This document shows positions 46,277-55,555 of a stretch of DNA of 64,000 nt, in pieces; position 1 is the first letter of the stretch; each line of letters opens with the position of its first letter. The translations under genes were made by a program, and so were the position numbers. Below the pieces are notes generated by a model, which made no database searches, had not been told where the DNA came from, and saw only the letters and a program-made list of their open reading frames with translations. The stretch lies in contig NZ_JBBHJW010000001.1 of assembly GCF_037482845.1 (NCBI RefSeq), positions 558,001 through 622,000 on the forward strand. Direction: 5' to 3'. This stretch comes from Paucibacter_B soli (GTDB lineage Bacteria > Pseudomonadota > Gammaproteobacteria > Burkholderiales > Burkholderiaceae_C).

Positions 46277-46364
46277 GGATGACGCGCCACCGGCCGAAAC
46301 CAGCAGCGCCCCACCAATTCATCAGCGCGGCGCCAGACTAGCGCCACACCTCATCTGAATTCGC

Positions 46365-47072
46365 TTAGGCCGAAGCCTGAGCGTTGATCGAAGCGATGTC
46401 CACGCGAGCGCCGACGCCCATGGTGGACGACACGGCGACCTTGCGCAGGTAGACACCCTTGCTCGACGCCGGCTTGGCCTTGTTCAGGGCCTCGATCAGC
46501 GCGCGCAGATTGCCTTCCAGCTTTTCGGTGTCAAAGGAACGACGGCCGATGGTGCCGTGGATGATGCCGGCCTTGTCAACGCGGAACTGGACCTGGCCAG
46601 CCTTGGCGTTCTTGACAGCGGTAGCGACGTCCGGGGTCACGGTGCCAACCTTGGGGTTAGGCATCAGGCCGCGCGGGCCCAGAATCTGACCCAGGGTACC
46701 GACGATACGCATGGTGTCGGGCGAGGCGATGACCACGTCGAAAGGCATGTCGCCAGCCTTGACGCGCTCGGCCAGATCTTCCATACCGACCACGTCGGCG
46801 CCGGCGGCCTTGGCTTCCTCAGCCTTGGCGCCTTGGGCGAACACAGCCACGCGCTTGGTCTTGCCGGTGCCGTGAGGCATCACGACGGCGCCACGCACCA
46901 CTTGGTCCGACTTCTTGGCATCGATGCCGAGTTGCACGGCCACGTCGATGGACTCGTCAAACTTGGCGGTCGCCAGTTCCTTGACCAGGCCGAGGGCGGC
47001 GGTCAGGGGGTACAGCTTGGTGGTCTCGACCTTGCCTTGCAGGGCTTTTTGCTTCTTGGTCAGCTTAGCCAT
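46365..47072 (-). CDS. rplA: 50S ribosomal protein L1
   Basis: A 235-residue mobile-stalk protein that guides E-site tRNA and, in E. coli, represses the L11 operon. MAKLTKKQKALQGKVETTKL, VVMPHGTGKTKRVAVFAQGA and LGPRGLMPNPKVGTVTPDVA are diagnostic. It starts 1 bp after rplK. Confidence 0.98.
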   Translation of the reverse strand: MAKLTKKQKALQGKVETTKLYPLTAALGLVKELATAKFDESIDVAVQLGIDAKKSDQVVRGAVVMPHGTGKTKRVAVFAQGAKAEEAKAAGADVVGMEDLAERVKAGDMPFDVVIASPDTMRIVGTLGQILGPRGLMPNPKVGTVTPDVATAVKNAKAGQVQFRVDKAGIIHGTIGRRSFDTEKLEGNLRALIEALNKAKPASSKGVYLRKVAVSSTMGVGARVDIASINAQASA

Positions 47073-47073
47073 G

Positions 47074-47505
47074 TCACACGCCCTCCACGATGATGCCCAT
47101 CGAACGGGCGGAACCAGCGATGGTGCGAACGGCGGCGTCCATGTCGGCGGCCGTCAGATCCTTCTGCTTGGTCTTGGCGATCTCTTCCAGCTGGGCGCGG
47201 GTCAGCTTGCCGACCTTGTCCAGATGGGGGCGCTGCGAGCCCTTTTCGATCTTGGCAGCCTTCTTGATCAGCACGGTCGCCGGGGGCGACTTGATCACGA
47301 AGGTGAAGCTCTTGTCCGCGAAGGCGGTGATAACCACCGGCAGCTTCAGGCCCGGCTCATAGCTCTGCGTCTGGGCGTTGAACGCCTTGCAGAATTCCAT
47401 GATGTTCAGACCACGCTGACCCAGCGCGGGACCGACCGGAGGCGAAGGATTTGCCTTGCCAGCCGGAATTTGCAGCTTGATAAAGCCGACAATTTTCTTG
47501 GCCAT
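47074..47505 (-). CDS. rplK: 50S ribosomal protein L11
   Basis: A 143-residue protein of the GTPase-associated centre. MAKKIVGFIKLQIPAGKANP, SPPVGPALGQRGLNIMEFCK and GSARSMGIIVEGV are the conserved blocks. ATG 47505 has AGGAG 6 nt upstream. The 168-bp spacer to nusG contains a small hairpin (47600-47619, GTCCGCA/TGCGGAC) that may belong to the operon leader. Confidence 0.98.
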   Translation of the reverse strand: MAKKIVGFIKLQIPAGKANPSPPVGPALGQRGLNIMEFCKAFNAQTQSYEPGLKLPVVITAFADKSFTFVIKSPPATVLIKKAAKIEKGSQRPHLDKVGKLTRAQLEEIAKTKQKDLTAADMDAAVRTIAGSARSMGIIVEGV

Positions 47506-47673
47506 GATTTCTCCTGACAGCGCCACGGCGGCCTCGCCGCAACGCCTGAGTGCTAGCGCAAGGGGCTAGAGGCTCACGCCTCGTACCCTTGCTCCTCTTG
47601 TCCGCATCTCGTTGCGGACTGACTACGAGTGAGATGCCCACCGCTTGCGCAGCGAGCGAGCCTCACCAGGCTC

Positions 47674-48258
47674 TTAAACCTTCTCGACCTGCGCGAAGTC
47701 CAATTCCACCGGCGTGGCACGTCCGAAGATCGTGACCGAGACGCGCACCTTGGATTTGTCGTAATTGACTTCCTCGATAGCGCCGTTGAAGTCCGTGAAC
47801 GGGCCTTCTTTGACGCGCACGATCTCGCCCACCGTCCACTCGACCTTGGGCCGGGGCTTCTCGATGCCTTCTTGCATCTGGTTGACGATCTTCATCACCT
47901 CGGCTTCCGAAATCGGGGCCGGGCGATTCTTCGCGCCACCCACAAAACCCGTCACCTTGGAGGTGTGCTTGACCAGATGCCAGGTGTCATCCTCCATCAC
48001 CATTTCCACCAACACATAGCCGGGGAAGAAGCGACGCTCGGTGACCGCCTTCTTGCCGTTCTTCAGCTCCACAACCTCTTCGGTCGGAACCAGGATGCGG
48101 CCAAACTTGTCCTGCATGCCGGCGCGATCAATGCGCTCGCGCAGATTGCGCTCCACGGCCTTTTCCATGCCCGAGTAGGCATGCACCACATACCAGCGCT
48201 TGGGCAGGCCAGCAGGCACTGCCGCTTCGTTCGCAACGACGTTCAGTTCTTCGCTCAT
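47674..48258 (-). CDS. nusG: Transcription termination/antitermination protein NusG
   Basis: A 194-residue protein that binds RNA polymerase clamp through its N-domain (KRWYVVHAYSGMEKAVERNL) and Rho or S10 through its KOW domain (VGEIVRVKEGPFTDFNGAIE). It begins 10 bp after secE, forming the usual secE-nusG pair. Confidence 0.98.
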   Translation of the reverse strand: MSEELNVVANEAAVPAGLPKRWYVVHAYSGMEKAVERNLRERIDRAGMQDKFGRILVPTEEVVELKNGKKAVTERRFFPGYVLVEMVMEDDTWHLVKHTSKVTGFVGGAKNRPAPISEAEVMKIVNQMQEGIEKPRPKVEWTVGEIVRVKEGPFTDFNGAIEEVNYDKSKVRVSVTIFGRATPVELDFAQVEKV

Positions 48259-48268
48259 CGGGAATCCT

Positions 48269-48652
48269 TTAGCGCTTCCAGCCCAGAATCAGGTCGATCA
48301 GGACCCATTCCAGCGTCTTGTCGGTCAGCCAGAGGAACAAGGCCATGACCACCACGAAGGCGAACACATAGCCGGTCATCTGGGTCGCTTCCTTGCGCGT
48401 GGGCCACACCACCTTGCGCACTTCGCGCAGCGAGTCGCGGCCATAGGCCACCAGCGACTTGCCGGACTCGGAGGTGAAGAACGCGCCCGCAGCGGCCGCC
48501 AGCAGGGCCAGCAGCGCCGCCCACTGCGCGATCGGCCCTTGCTTGGCCAGCGCATAGAACGCCACCAGGCCACCAATCAGCAGCAGCACAGCACCCGCCA
48601 GCTTGGCCTTGTCGGCGCTGGTGGTAACTGTTTCGACTTGAGGATTCGACAT
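48269..48652 (-). CDS. secE: Preprotein translocase subunit SecE
   Basis: A 127-residue inner-membrane protein that clamps SecY. Two N-terminal hydrophobic helices, the conserved amphipathic helix with REVRKVVWPTRKEATQMT, and the essential third membrane helix VFAFVVVMALFLWLTDKTLE are present, the three-helix form found in proteobacteria. The start MSNPQVETVTT at 48652 was chosen. Confidence 0.96.
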   Translation of the reverse strand: MSNPQVETVTTSADKAKLAGAVLLLIGGLVAFYALAKQGPIAQWAALLALLAAAAGAFFTSESGKSLVAYGRDSLREVRKVVWPTRKEATQMTGYVFAFVVVMALFLWLTDKTLEWVLIDLILGWKR

Positions 48653-48721
48653 TGAACTAACTTTCAAGCCCGCCTGAGCGGACTCGGCACGCATAGGGAA
48701 TGAATTGACCCAACAGCAGCA

Positions 48722-48751
48722 AAGCCCGCCGGGACCAAATCCCGCGGGCTT
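48722..48751 (-). terminator. Hairpin terminator after tRNA-Trp, upstream of secE
   Basis: AGCCCGC and GCGGGCT pair with an inner GGGA/TCCC stem and a 5-nt loop. A short T-run follows on the minus strand. A -10-like TATAGT preceded by TG (48761-48769) lies just before it, so secE may also receive a separate transcript; this promoter is weakly supported. Confidence 0.55.
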
Positions 48752-48788
48752 GCTTTGACCACTATACCAGCGTCAGATCAGTGACTGC

Positions 48789-48864
48789 TGGCAGGGGCAG
48801 AGGGTCTCGAACCCCCAACCTTCGGTTTTGGAGACCGACGCTCTGCCAATTGAGCTATGCCCCT
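48789..48864 (-). tRNA. tRNA-Trp (CCA)
   Basis: A 76-nt minus-strand tRNA starting AGGGGCATAGCTCAATTGG. The anticodon loop CTCCAAA gives CCA, reading UGG. The T-arm GGTTCGAGACC pairs well and CCA is encoded. It is 15 bp downstream of the second tuf gene. Confidence 0.97.
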
Positions 48865-48879
48865 GTGGTCTTTCAGACT

Positions 48880-50070
<1,191 letters not shown>

Positions 50071-50123
50071 CTTGCGCTCCTGGCGATCAGATCAGAGAAG
50101 GGAGAAGAAAAGACGAGAAGAGG

Positions 50124-50198
<75 letters not shown>

Positions 50199-50268
50199 AT
50201 CGACACAGGTTTGCTGACCACAGATCAGCAAACCAGTGCCGACACATACTCCTTCCAAGCAAGCCGAC

Positions 50269-50342
50269 TGGAGCGGGAAACGGGAATCGAACCCGTGTCA
50301 TTAGCTTGGAAGGCTAAGGTTCTACCATTGAACTACTCCCGC
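50269..50342 (-). tRNA. tRNA-Gly (TCC)
   Basis: A 74-nt minus-strand tRNA starting GCGGGAGTAGTTCAATGG. The stem TTAGC/GCTAA closes CTTCCAA, with anticodon TCC reading GGA/GGG. CCA is encoded. Confidence 0.96.
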
Positions 50343-50423
50343 CCGGGAGTAACGCCTGCTCATCGCTCGGACCTTTCGACCCTTGCCCTAAACAAGCTTC
50401 AATCGCTTGAATTGTGTTTGCCT

Positions 50424-50509
50424 TGGTGGAGGAGGCTGGATTCGAACCAGCGTACGCGTTAGCGGGCAGATTTACAGTCTGCTGCCTTTAACCACTCGGC
50501 CACCCCTCC
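50424..50509 (-). tRNA. tRNA-Tyr (GTA)
   Basis: An 86-nt class II tRNA with a long variable arm, starting GGAGGGGTGGCCGAGTGG. The stem CAGA/TCTG closes CTGTAAA, with anticodon GTA. CCA is encoded. It is the first gene of the tRNA-tuf-secE transcription unit. Confidence 0.96.
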
Positions 50510-50523
50510 GAGGCAAGCCCGCA

Positions 50524-50551
50524 ACTATAGCACAGCATTTTTGCGCTGCAA
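50524..50551 (-). promoter_or_regulatory. Promoter of the tRNA-Tyr/Gly/Thr-tuf unit
   Basis: TTGCAG (-35) and TATAGT (-10, five of six) are 16 bp apart, and the -10 ends 14 bp ahead of the tRNA-Tyr 5' end, the usual distance for tRNA promoters. Confidence 0.6.
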
Positions 50552-50960
50552 ACAATTTTCAACAGCTGGCGCAACAGAACCTGGAAAGCGGCTCGCTCGG
50601 CACGCTGGAACAACATGCGCACGAGTCAGCAATGCAAACCTGCCGCCCCAACGCACGGAACTAGATACCAATTTACTACCAAGCCCAGCACTCGGCAGCA
50701 CCCAGAAGTCCGCCCCGGCCACCCCCAACGGCGCCGACACCTGCGCCTCAATCACTATTGCAGGCTTGCCACAGCAGGGAAAACACGCCCCCGAAAGTGG
50801 TAGCAAAGTGGCACTACTGATGGCTATAGTGGCATGGCATTGGTTGCATTTGCATTGCATTTCGAGGCGCCAGGCACATGTCGCTCACACGGTCATGCGC
50901 CTTGGCTCCGAGTCTCAACAGGCCGAGCACGAAGCCAACGGCCATATCGAGGAGCAGTTC
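50552..50960 (+). other. 409-bp leader region of the TonB-receptor gene
   Basis: No gene is seen. The spacer contains the NagR-like motif at 50664-50682, closely spaced AGTGG elements at 50796-50832, TATAGT at 50825-50830 (a possible -10 without a clear -35) and three TTGCAT units between 50843 and 50861. AGGAG 7 nt before the ATG at 50961 is the ribosome-binding site. The distance from motif to start codon implies a long untranslated leader or additional regulation. Confidence 0.5.
50664..50682 (-). promoter_or_regulatory. Candidate NagR operator upstream of the TonB-dependent receptor
   Basis: On the minus strand the site reads TTGGTAGTAAATTGGTATC, two TTGGTA units 11 bp apart. It matches the site before nagK (63109-63127) at 16 of 19 positions. 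Shared presence upstream of the two arms of one catabolic locus, with a GntR-type regulator in it, is the basis for the assignment. Confidence 0.65.
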
Positions 50961-53588
50961 ATGAAGGTCCGAAAGACCCCTATCGCCGCAGCGGTGACGA
51001 TCACCCTGCTTGGTGCCGCCTTTGGCGCGCACGCCCAACAGGTCGACAAGAAGGCTGAGGCGTCGCAGCTGGATCAGGTGGTTGTCACCGGCATTCGCGC
51101 CTCGTTGGAGACCGCGGTCAACATCAAGAAGAACGCCAGCGCGGTCGTCGACGCCGTGTCCGCGGAAGACGTGGGCAAGCTTCCCGACTCCGACGTCGGC
51201 CAATCGCTGGGCCGAATCCCCGGCGTCTCGGTGGGTCGCGCCTTTGGCCAGGGCGCCTCGGTGTCGATCCGCGGCTCTGACCCGCAGATGACCTACACCA
51301 CGCTGAACGGCCAGACCGTCGCGTCCACCGGTTGGTACGACCAGATGGACATCGACCGCTCGTTCAACTACTCGCTGCTGCCCCCCGAGTTGATCGGCGG
51401 CATGGAGGTCTATAAGTCCTCCCAAGCCGACCTGACCGAAGGTGGCATCGGCGGCACCGTGATCGTGAAGACCCGCAAGCCCCTCGACATGGCAGCCGGC
51501 ACCGCCTTCGCCAGCGTCAAGTATGGCAAGGGCACGATCAGCGACGATGAGAAGGAGGTCTCCGGCCTCTATAGCTGGCGCGACCAGAGCCGCCGTTTCG
51601 GCGCGCTGATCGCCGGCGGCCATTCGGAAGGCGCCTATATCCGCCAAGGCATCGAAGCCGACAGCCGCTGGTCGTCGGACGTTGCACCGACCGCCTTTGT
51701 GCAAGACCGCAAGCGCGATGCCGTCAACGTCATCCTGCAAGCCAAGCCGGTCGACGGCATGGAGCTGGGCTTGAATGTCCTGCACCTGAAGCTGGGCGCC
51801 GACAACTCGAACAGCAGCGACTACATCTTCCACGACGCCAATTGCGACCAACGCAATACCGCTGTGAAGTCGGATTTCAACCCCAACGGCGTCTGCCTGC
51901 ACAGCACCACCACGGCCGCCAAGCCGCTGATGAACCAGTTCTTCCAGAACTGGGCCCGCGCCGCAGCGATGACCTCGGACAGCGTCACCGTCGACGGCCA
52001 CTACCGTGTCGACGGCGCCAAGTTCGATCTGGTCGCCGGCAGCACCAAGGCCAAAGGCGGCACCTCGCTGACCACCAACTACGCCTACGGCTGGTGGGAT
52101 ACGCCAGCCAAGTGGCAGGGCACCATCGACGCCACCGGCAAGCAGATCGCCGTGAACCCCAGCAAGGATCAATCCTTCGGCGTGAGCGCCCTGCCCAAGC
52201 AGAGCTCGCCGGAGACCTGGGCCTCGTCGCAGGGCCCGAACAAGGATCAGGAGAAGTTCGCCCAGCTGGACGCCACCTTTGACCTTGCCTGGGGCGCGAT
52301 CTCCTCGTTCAAGACCGGCATCCGCATGGCCGACCACACCTTCGAGAAGCGCAGCTTCCGCCCGGTCTGGAGCTCGACGATTGCACCGATCGACACCGCC
52401 AGCCTCTACAGCGGCTCGGTGGGCGTGGGTGGCTGGGACGTGCCGCGTCCCAATATCGGCGCGATGATCGCCAACACCAACAAGAACATCGCATCCTGGA
52501 TCGAGGACCGCTCTGGCTACAGCGAGCTGAACGAGAAGAACAAGTCGGCCTACGGCATGTTCGAGTTCGACGCGCAGAACATGCGCGGCAACTTCGGCCT
52601 GCGCTACATCTCCACCGACGTGAAGAGCACCGGCTATGCCTTCGACGGCAGCCCGCTGGCCACCGGCGACTACTCGGGCAACCTCAACTGGGGCCGCAAC
52701 ACCGCCACCAAGAAGTCCAGCTACAACGACGTGCTGCCCAGCGCCAACCTGGCCTTCGACCTGAGCCGCAATATGGTGCTGCGCGTCGCTGCCTCGCAAA
52801 CCATCACGCGCCCGAATTTCGCCAATATGTTCGGCGTGACGGTGTCGGGCTACAACGATGACCGCGTCGGCAACGAGACCTGGACCAACGGCAGCGTCTC
52901 GCTCAAGCCGATGAAGTCCAGCAACGCCGACATCGGTGTGGAGTACTACTACGGCAAGGGCAACCTGCTGTCGGCCACCTTCTTCAGCAAGGACATCTCC
53001 AACTTCATCACTGCGGAGGTCAAGAACAACCAGAAGGTGGGTCTGGTGGACCCGGTGTCCAAGCTCGACAACTGGACGGTGCAGAGCTACGTGAATGCCG
53101 GCGGCGGCCGCATCCGTGGCCTCGAACTGCAGGCCAACCATGCCTTCAACAACGGCTATGGCGTGATTGCCAACTACACCTTCACCGAAGGCACCGCACC
53201 GGCCAGCAGCTATATCGACAATCTCGGCATCTTCACCCAGGCCTCCAAGCACAACGTCAACCTGGTCGGCTACTACGAGAACGAAACCTACTCCGGCCGC
53301 CTGGCCTACAACTGGCGCTCGAAGTACATGATTCGCGAAGGCGCCTTCTGGTACGGCAACCGCATGCATGATGCCTACGGCACGCTGGACGCAAGCTTCG
53401 GCTGGAACATCAACAAGAACCTGAAGCTGTCGCTGGAGGTCATCAACCTGCTCAAGCAGGACGACGTGCAGTACGGTGCGGCAGAGGCGTCCAACACCGC
53501 CATCAAGGATCCGCTGCGCGCCGGCTTCCCGGCCTGGTCCTTCCAGGGCGAGACCACCTACCGCCTCGGCCTGAGCGCCAAGTTCTGA
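50961..53588 (+). CDS. TonB-dependent outer-membrane receptor, probably for chitooligosaccharides/GlcNAc
   Basis: An 875-residue receptor that imports a ligand across the outer membrane with energy from TonB. A signal peptide (MKVRKTPIAAAVTITLLGAA...AHA) precedes the TonB-box-like DQVVVTGIRASLE; the plug domain includes VGQSLGRIPGVSVGRAFGQG, VSIRGSDPQMTYTTLNGQTV and YKSSQADLTEGGIGGTVIVK. The remaining 650 residues are beta-barrel strands ending in RLGLSAKF, with the terminal Phe needed for barrel insertion. It is of the type associated with carbohydrate uptake in Xanthomonas and Caulobacter. Its place beside the nag operon and the shared upstream motif make amino-sugar oligomers the likely ligand; this is inferred. 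Confidence 0.9.
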   Translation: MKVRKTPIAAAVTITLLGAAFGAHAQQVDKKAEASQLDQVVVTGIRASLETAVNIKKNASAVVDAVSAEDVGKLPDSDVGQSLGRIPGVSVGRAFGQGASVSIRGSDPQMTYTTLNGQTVASTGWYDQMDIDRSFNYSLLPPELIGGMEVYKSSQADLTEGGIGGTVIVKTRKPLDMAAGTAFASVKYGKGTISDDEKEVSGLYSWRDQSRRFGALIAGGHSEGAYIRQGIEADSRWSSDVAPTAFVQDRKRDAVNVILQAKPVDGMELGLNVLHLKLGADNSNSSDYIFHDANCDQRNTAVKSDFNPNGVCLHSTTTAAKPLMNQFFQNWARAAAMTSDSVTVDGHYRVDGAKFDLVAGSTKAKGGTSLTTNYAYGWWDTPAKWQGTIDATGKQIAVNPSKDQSFGVSALPKQSSPETWASSQGPNKDQEKFAQLDATFDLAWGAISSFKTGIRMADHTFEKRSFRPVWSSTIAPIDTASLYSGSVGVGGWDVPRPNIGAMIANTNKNIASWIEDRSGYSELNEKNKSAYGMFEFDAQNMRGNFGLRYISTDVKSTGYAFDGSPLATGDYSGNLNWGRNTATKKSSYNDVLPSANLAFDLSRNMVLRVAASQTITRPNFANMFGVTVSGYNDDRVGNETWTNGSVSLKPMKSSNADIGVEYYYGKGNLLSATFFSKDISNFITAEVKNNQKVGLVDPVSKLDNWTVQSYVNAGGGRIRGLELQANHAFNNGYGVIANYTFTEGTAPASSYIDNLGIFTQASKHNVNLVGYYENETYSGRLAYNWRSKYMIREGAFWYGNRMHDAYGTLDASFGWNINKNLKLSLEVINLLKQDDVQYGAAEASNTAIKDPLRAGFPAWSFQGETTYRLGLSAKF

Positions 53589-53607
53589 TCGGTCGCTGAC
53601 CGAATGC

Positions 53608-53636
53608 AAAAGCCCGGCAGTCGCCGGGCTTTTTTC
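53608..53636. terminator. Bidirectional terminator between the TonB-receptor gene and the nag operon
   Basis: AGCCCGGC pairs with GCCGGGCT around a 4-nt loop, flanked by AAAA and TTTTTT. It ends the plus-strand receptor transcript 23 bp after the stop and can end the minus-strand nag operon as well. Confidence 0.93.
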
Positions 53637-53667
53637 TTGCTCCTTCGGCGCCGTCTCGGATGGGTGA

Positions 53668-54393
53668 TCAAGCGTCTGCCGGCAGACCGAAGTCGAAAAA
53701 CGAGTTGACCGTCAGGCGGCCGCTGCGCGGATCACCCGTGAGGCTGATGGCCGGATTGATGCAGGCGCTGTGCAGCAGGCTGCCGGGGTAGACGACCAGC
53801 CGGTTGCGGCGTGCCGGCATCATGCCCAGCAGCTCGAAATGCTCGTCGGAGTCGGCAAAGTAGCGCGGCCTGGGCGGCCGCCGGGCCAGCTCCTGCTGGT
53901 AGGCATCGAGGTAGCGATCGCGGTTGTCGGGCGTCACCCGCTGGATACCGGTGGCCCTGTGCCGGTAGAAGCCGGTGCCGCCATGCTGTTCCCCGCACAG
54001 ATAGAGCAGCACTGCCATGTGATGTGGCGTGCTGGCATCGAAATGCGGGGTGCGCTGCAGCGGCCCCAGCTTGCCGGGCGCCTCGGTGATGAGCGAGAAC
54101 GCGCACATGCTCTTGCGCAGCGGCAGCGCCTCGGGCACACCGAAGTTGATGCGTATCAGCGGCTCCACCAGCGCCACCAGATGCTGGGTGTAATCGCCAG
54201 GCGCCTCGGCACGCACGCCCGGATAGCCCTTGTGCTCGCCCACGCCCGGATATGGCAGGAAGGGTTGTTCCAGCGCCTGCGCATGCAGCGCGTCCGGGTC
54301 CTCCAGAAAATCGTCGATGAAAACGACGTCGTGATCGCCGATCCGCACCGAGCGGACATCGGGTGGCATGCGTACGGCAAAGCGCTGGCTCAT
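53668..54393 (-). CDS. DUF6445-like protein, possible 2-oxoglutarate/Fe(II)-type oxygenase fold
   Basis: A 241-residue protein starting MSQRFAVRMPPDVRSVRIGD. It resembles the DUF6445 family often found beside TonB-dependent sugar receptors. TPHFDAS (His-x-Asp, about residues 133-135), a later His in YPGSLLHSACIN and an Arg in SGRLTVNSFFDFGLP follow the HxD...H...R order of 2-oxoglutarate-dependent oxygenases. The catalytic reading of these residues is inferred. No signal peptide is seen, so it is cytoplasmic. It is the last gene of the nag operon, 62 bp after nagX. The frame is open upstream to 54885 but that part is antisense to nagX. Confidence 0.72.
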   Translation of the reverse strand: MSQRFAVRMPPDVRSVRIGDHDVVFIDDFLEDPDALHAQALEQPFLPYPGVGEHKGYPGVRAEAPGDYTQHLVALVEPLIRINFGVPEALPLRKSMCAFSLITEAPGKLGPLQRTPHFDASTPHHMAVLLYLCGEQHGGTGFYRHRATGIQRVTPDNRDRYLDAYQQELARRPPRPRYFADSDEHFELLGMMPARRNRLVVYPGSLLHSACINPAISLTGDPRSGRLTVNSFFDFGLPADA

Positions 54394-54455
54394 GCGGAGA
54401 TCCTTGGCTTCTTCTTTCAATGCGCCGCAAGATGGTACAAGCGCAGCCTGCCTGG

Positions 54456-55529
54456 CTAGACCTTGAAGTACCAGCCGCGACGGTCGAGCCAACGGACGAT
54501 CAGCGCCCAGACGGCCACGAACAGCAGCGCAAAGGCAAGCGATGCCATGCTCGGTCCGGCGAGCTCGCCCAGCCAGTCGAAACCATGGGCATAGAGCGGC
54601 GCCATCCAGCCCAGACCTTCCAGCAGCACCGTGCACATCCAGGCGCCCGCATAGGCGGCAATCGCATTCACGCCGAAGGCCCGCCCCAGCGGGCGGCATT
54701 GCAGACGGTCCACCAGCTGGTGGGCCAGCAGCAGGGCCGCGGTGGCCCAGCCGCCGGTCCACAGCACGAAGCTGGGGGTCCAGAGCTGCTTGTTCCAGGG
54801 CAGCCATGGCGTGAGCAATGCTCCCAGCAGCAAGCAGCCGGCGGCCAGCCAGCACAGCTCGCGGCGCGCGCCGCGGCGCAGCCAAGCGCCGGCGCGCAGG
54901 CCCAGCAAGGTGGTGGCCAGCGCGCCGAGGGTGCTGAGCAGACCTTCCGGGTCATGTGCGCGGCCCGTGCCGGCATCCCACTCGTAGGCAAAGCGCCCCA
55001 GCAACTGCGTGTCCAGCCGGGACGCGATATTGCCGACCTTGCTGAGATCGCCGCCGGCCAGCAGCAAGCCGCCATAGCCCAGCAGCAGGGCCAGCAGCAC
55101 GGCCCACTGCGCCCTGGCCGAGCGCCAGCCACAGGCCAGCAGCGCGGCCAAGCCGAAGCACAGGGCAATGCGCTGCAGGACACCCGTCACGCGGAACTCG
55201 GGCTTGTGCATCAACCACCAGGCCAGCAGGTGCAGCAGCAGGCCCAGCGCCATGATGCGGCCGGCACGCTGCAGGGCACCGCGCAGCAGTGGCACCGGCG
55301 GCGCGCCCGCGTCCAGACGCGGCCCCAGCGCCAGCGCCAGCGAGACGCCAACGATGAAGAGGAAGAAGGGAAAGATCAGGTCGGTGGGCGTGCAGCCATG
55401 CCACTCGGCATGCTCCAGCGGCCAGAACACATGGCCCCAATCACCGGGGTTGTTGACAAGCAGCATCGCTGCCACCGTCAGGCCTCGCAGGGCGTCCACC
55501 GACGCCAGACGCTGCTGTTGCTGATGCAT
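54456..55529 (-). CDS. nagX: NagX-like membrane acyltransferase-family protein
   Basis: A 357-residue inner-membrane protein with about ten helices. The N-terminus RLASVDALRGLTVAAMLLVN, PGDWGHVFWPLEHAEWHGCT and PTDLIFPFFLFIVGVSLAL match the HGSNAT/NagX group (DUF5009). In GlcNAc loci of gammaproteobacteria NagX is proposed to act in amino-sugar uptake or transacetylation; the true activity is unsettled. The conserved His in HAEWHG is present. It lies 26 bp after the GH16-like gene. Confidence 0.85.
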   Translation of the reverse strand: MHQQQQRLASVDALRGLTVAAMLLVNNPGDWGHVFWPLEHAEWHGCTPTDLIFPFFLFIVGVSLALALGPRLDAGAPPVPLLRGALQRAGRIMALGLLLHLLAWWLMHKPEFRVTGVLQRIALCFGLAALLACGWRSARAQWAVLLALLLGYGGLLLAGGDLSKVGNIASRLDTQLLGRFAYEWDAGTGRAHDPEGLLSTLGALATTLLGLRAGAWLRRGARRELCWLAAGCLLLGALLTPWLPWNKQLWTPSFVLWTGGWATAALLLAHQLVDRLQCRPLGRAFGVNAIAAYAGAWMCTVLLEGLGWMAPLYAHGFDWLGELAGPSMASLAFALLFVAVWALIVRWLDRRGWYFKV

Positions 55530-55555
55530 GAGGGCGGGCCTCCTCTGACCCGGAA

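Noticed and set aside
50814..53609. 931-codon open frame opposite the TonB-dependent receptor
   Set aside because: Antisense of a clear signal-peptide-bearing receptor; the translation is Val/Ala/His-rich without domains.
54394..54885. Upstream extension of the DUF6445-like protein to 405 residues
   Set aside because: The extension overlaps the nagX coding sequence in another frame and is Gly/Ala/Arg-rich without conservation; the ATG at 54393 matches the family start.
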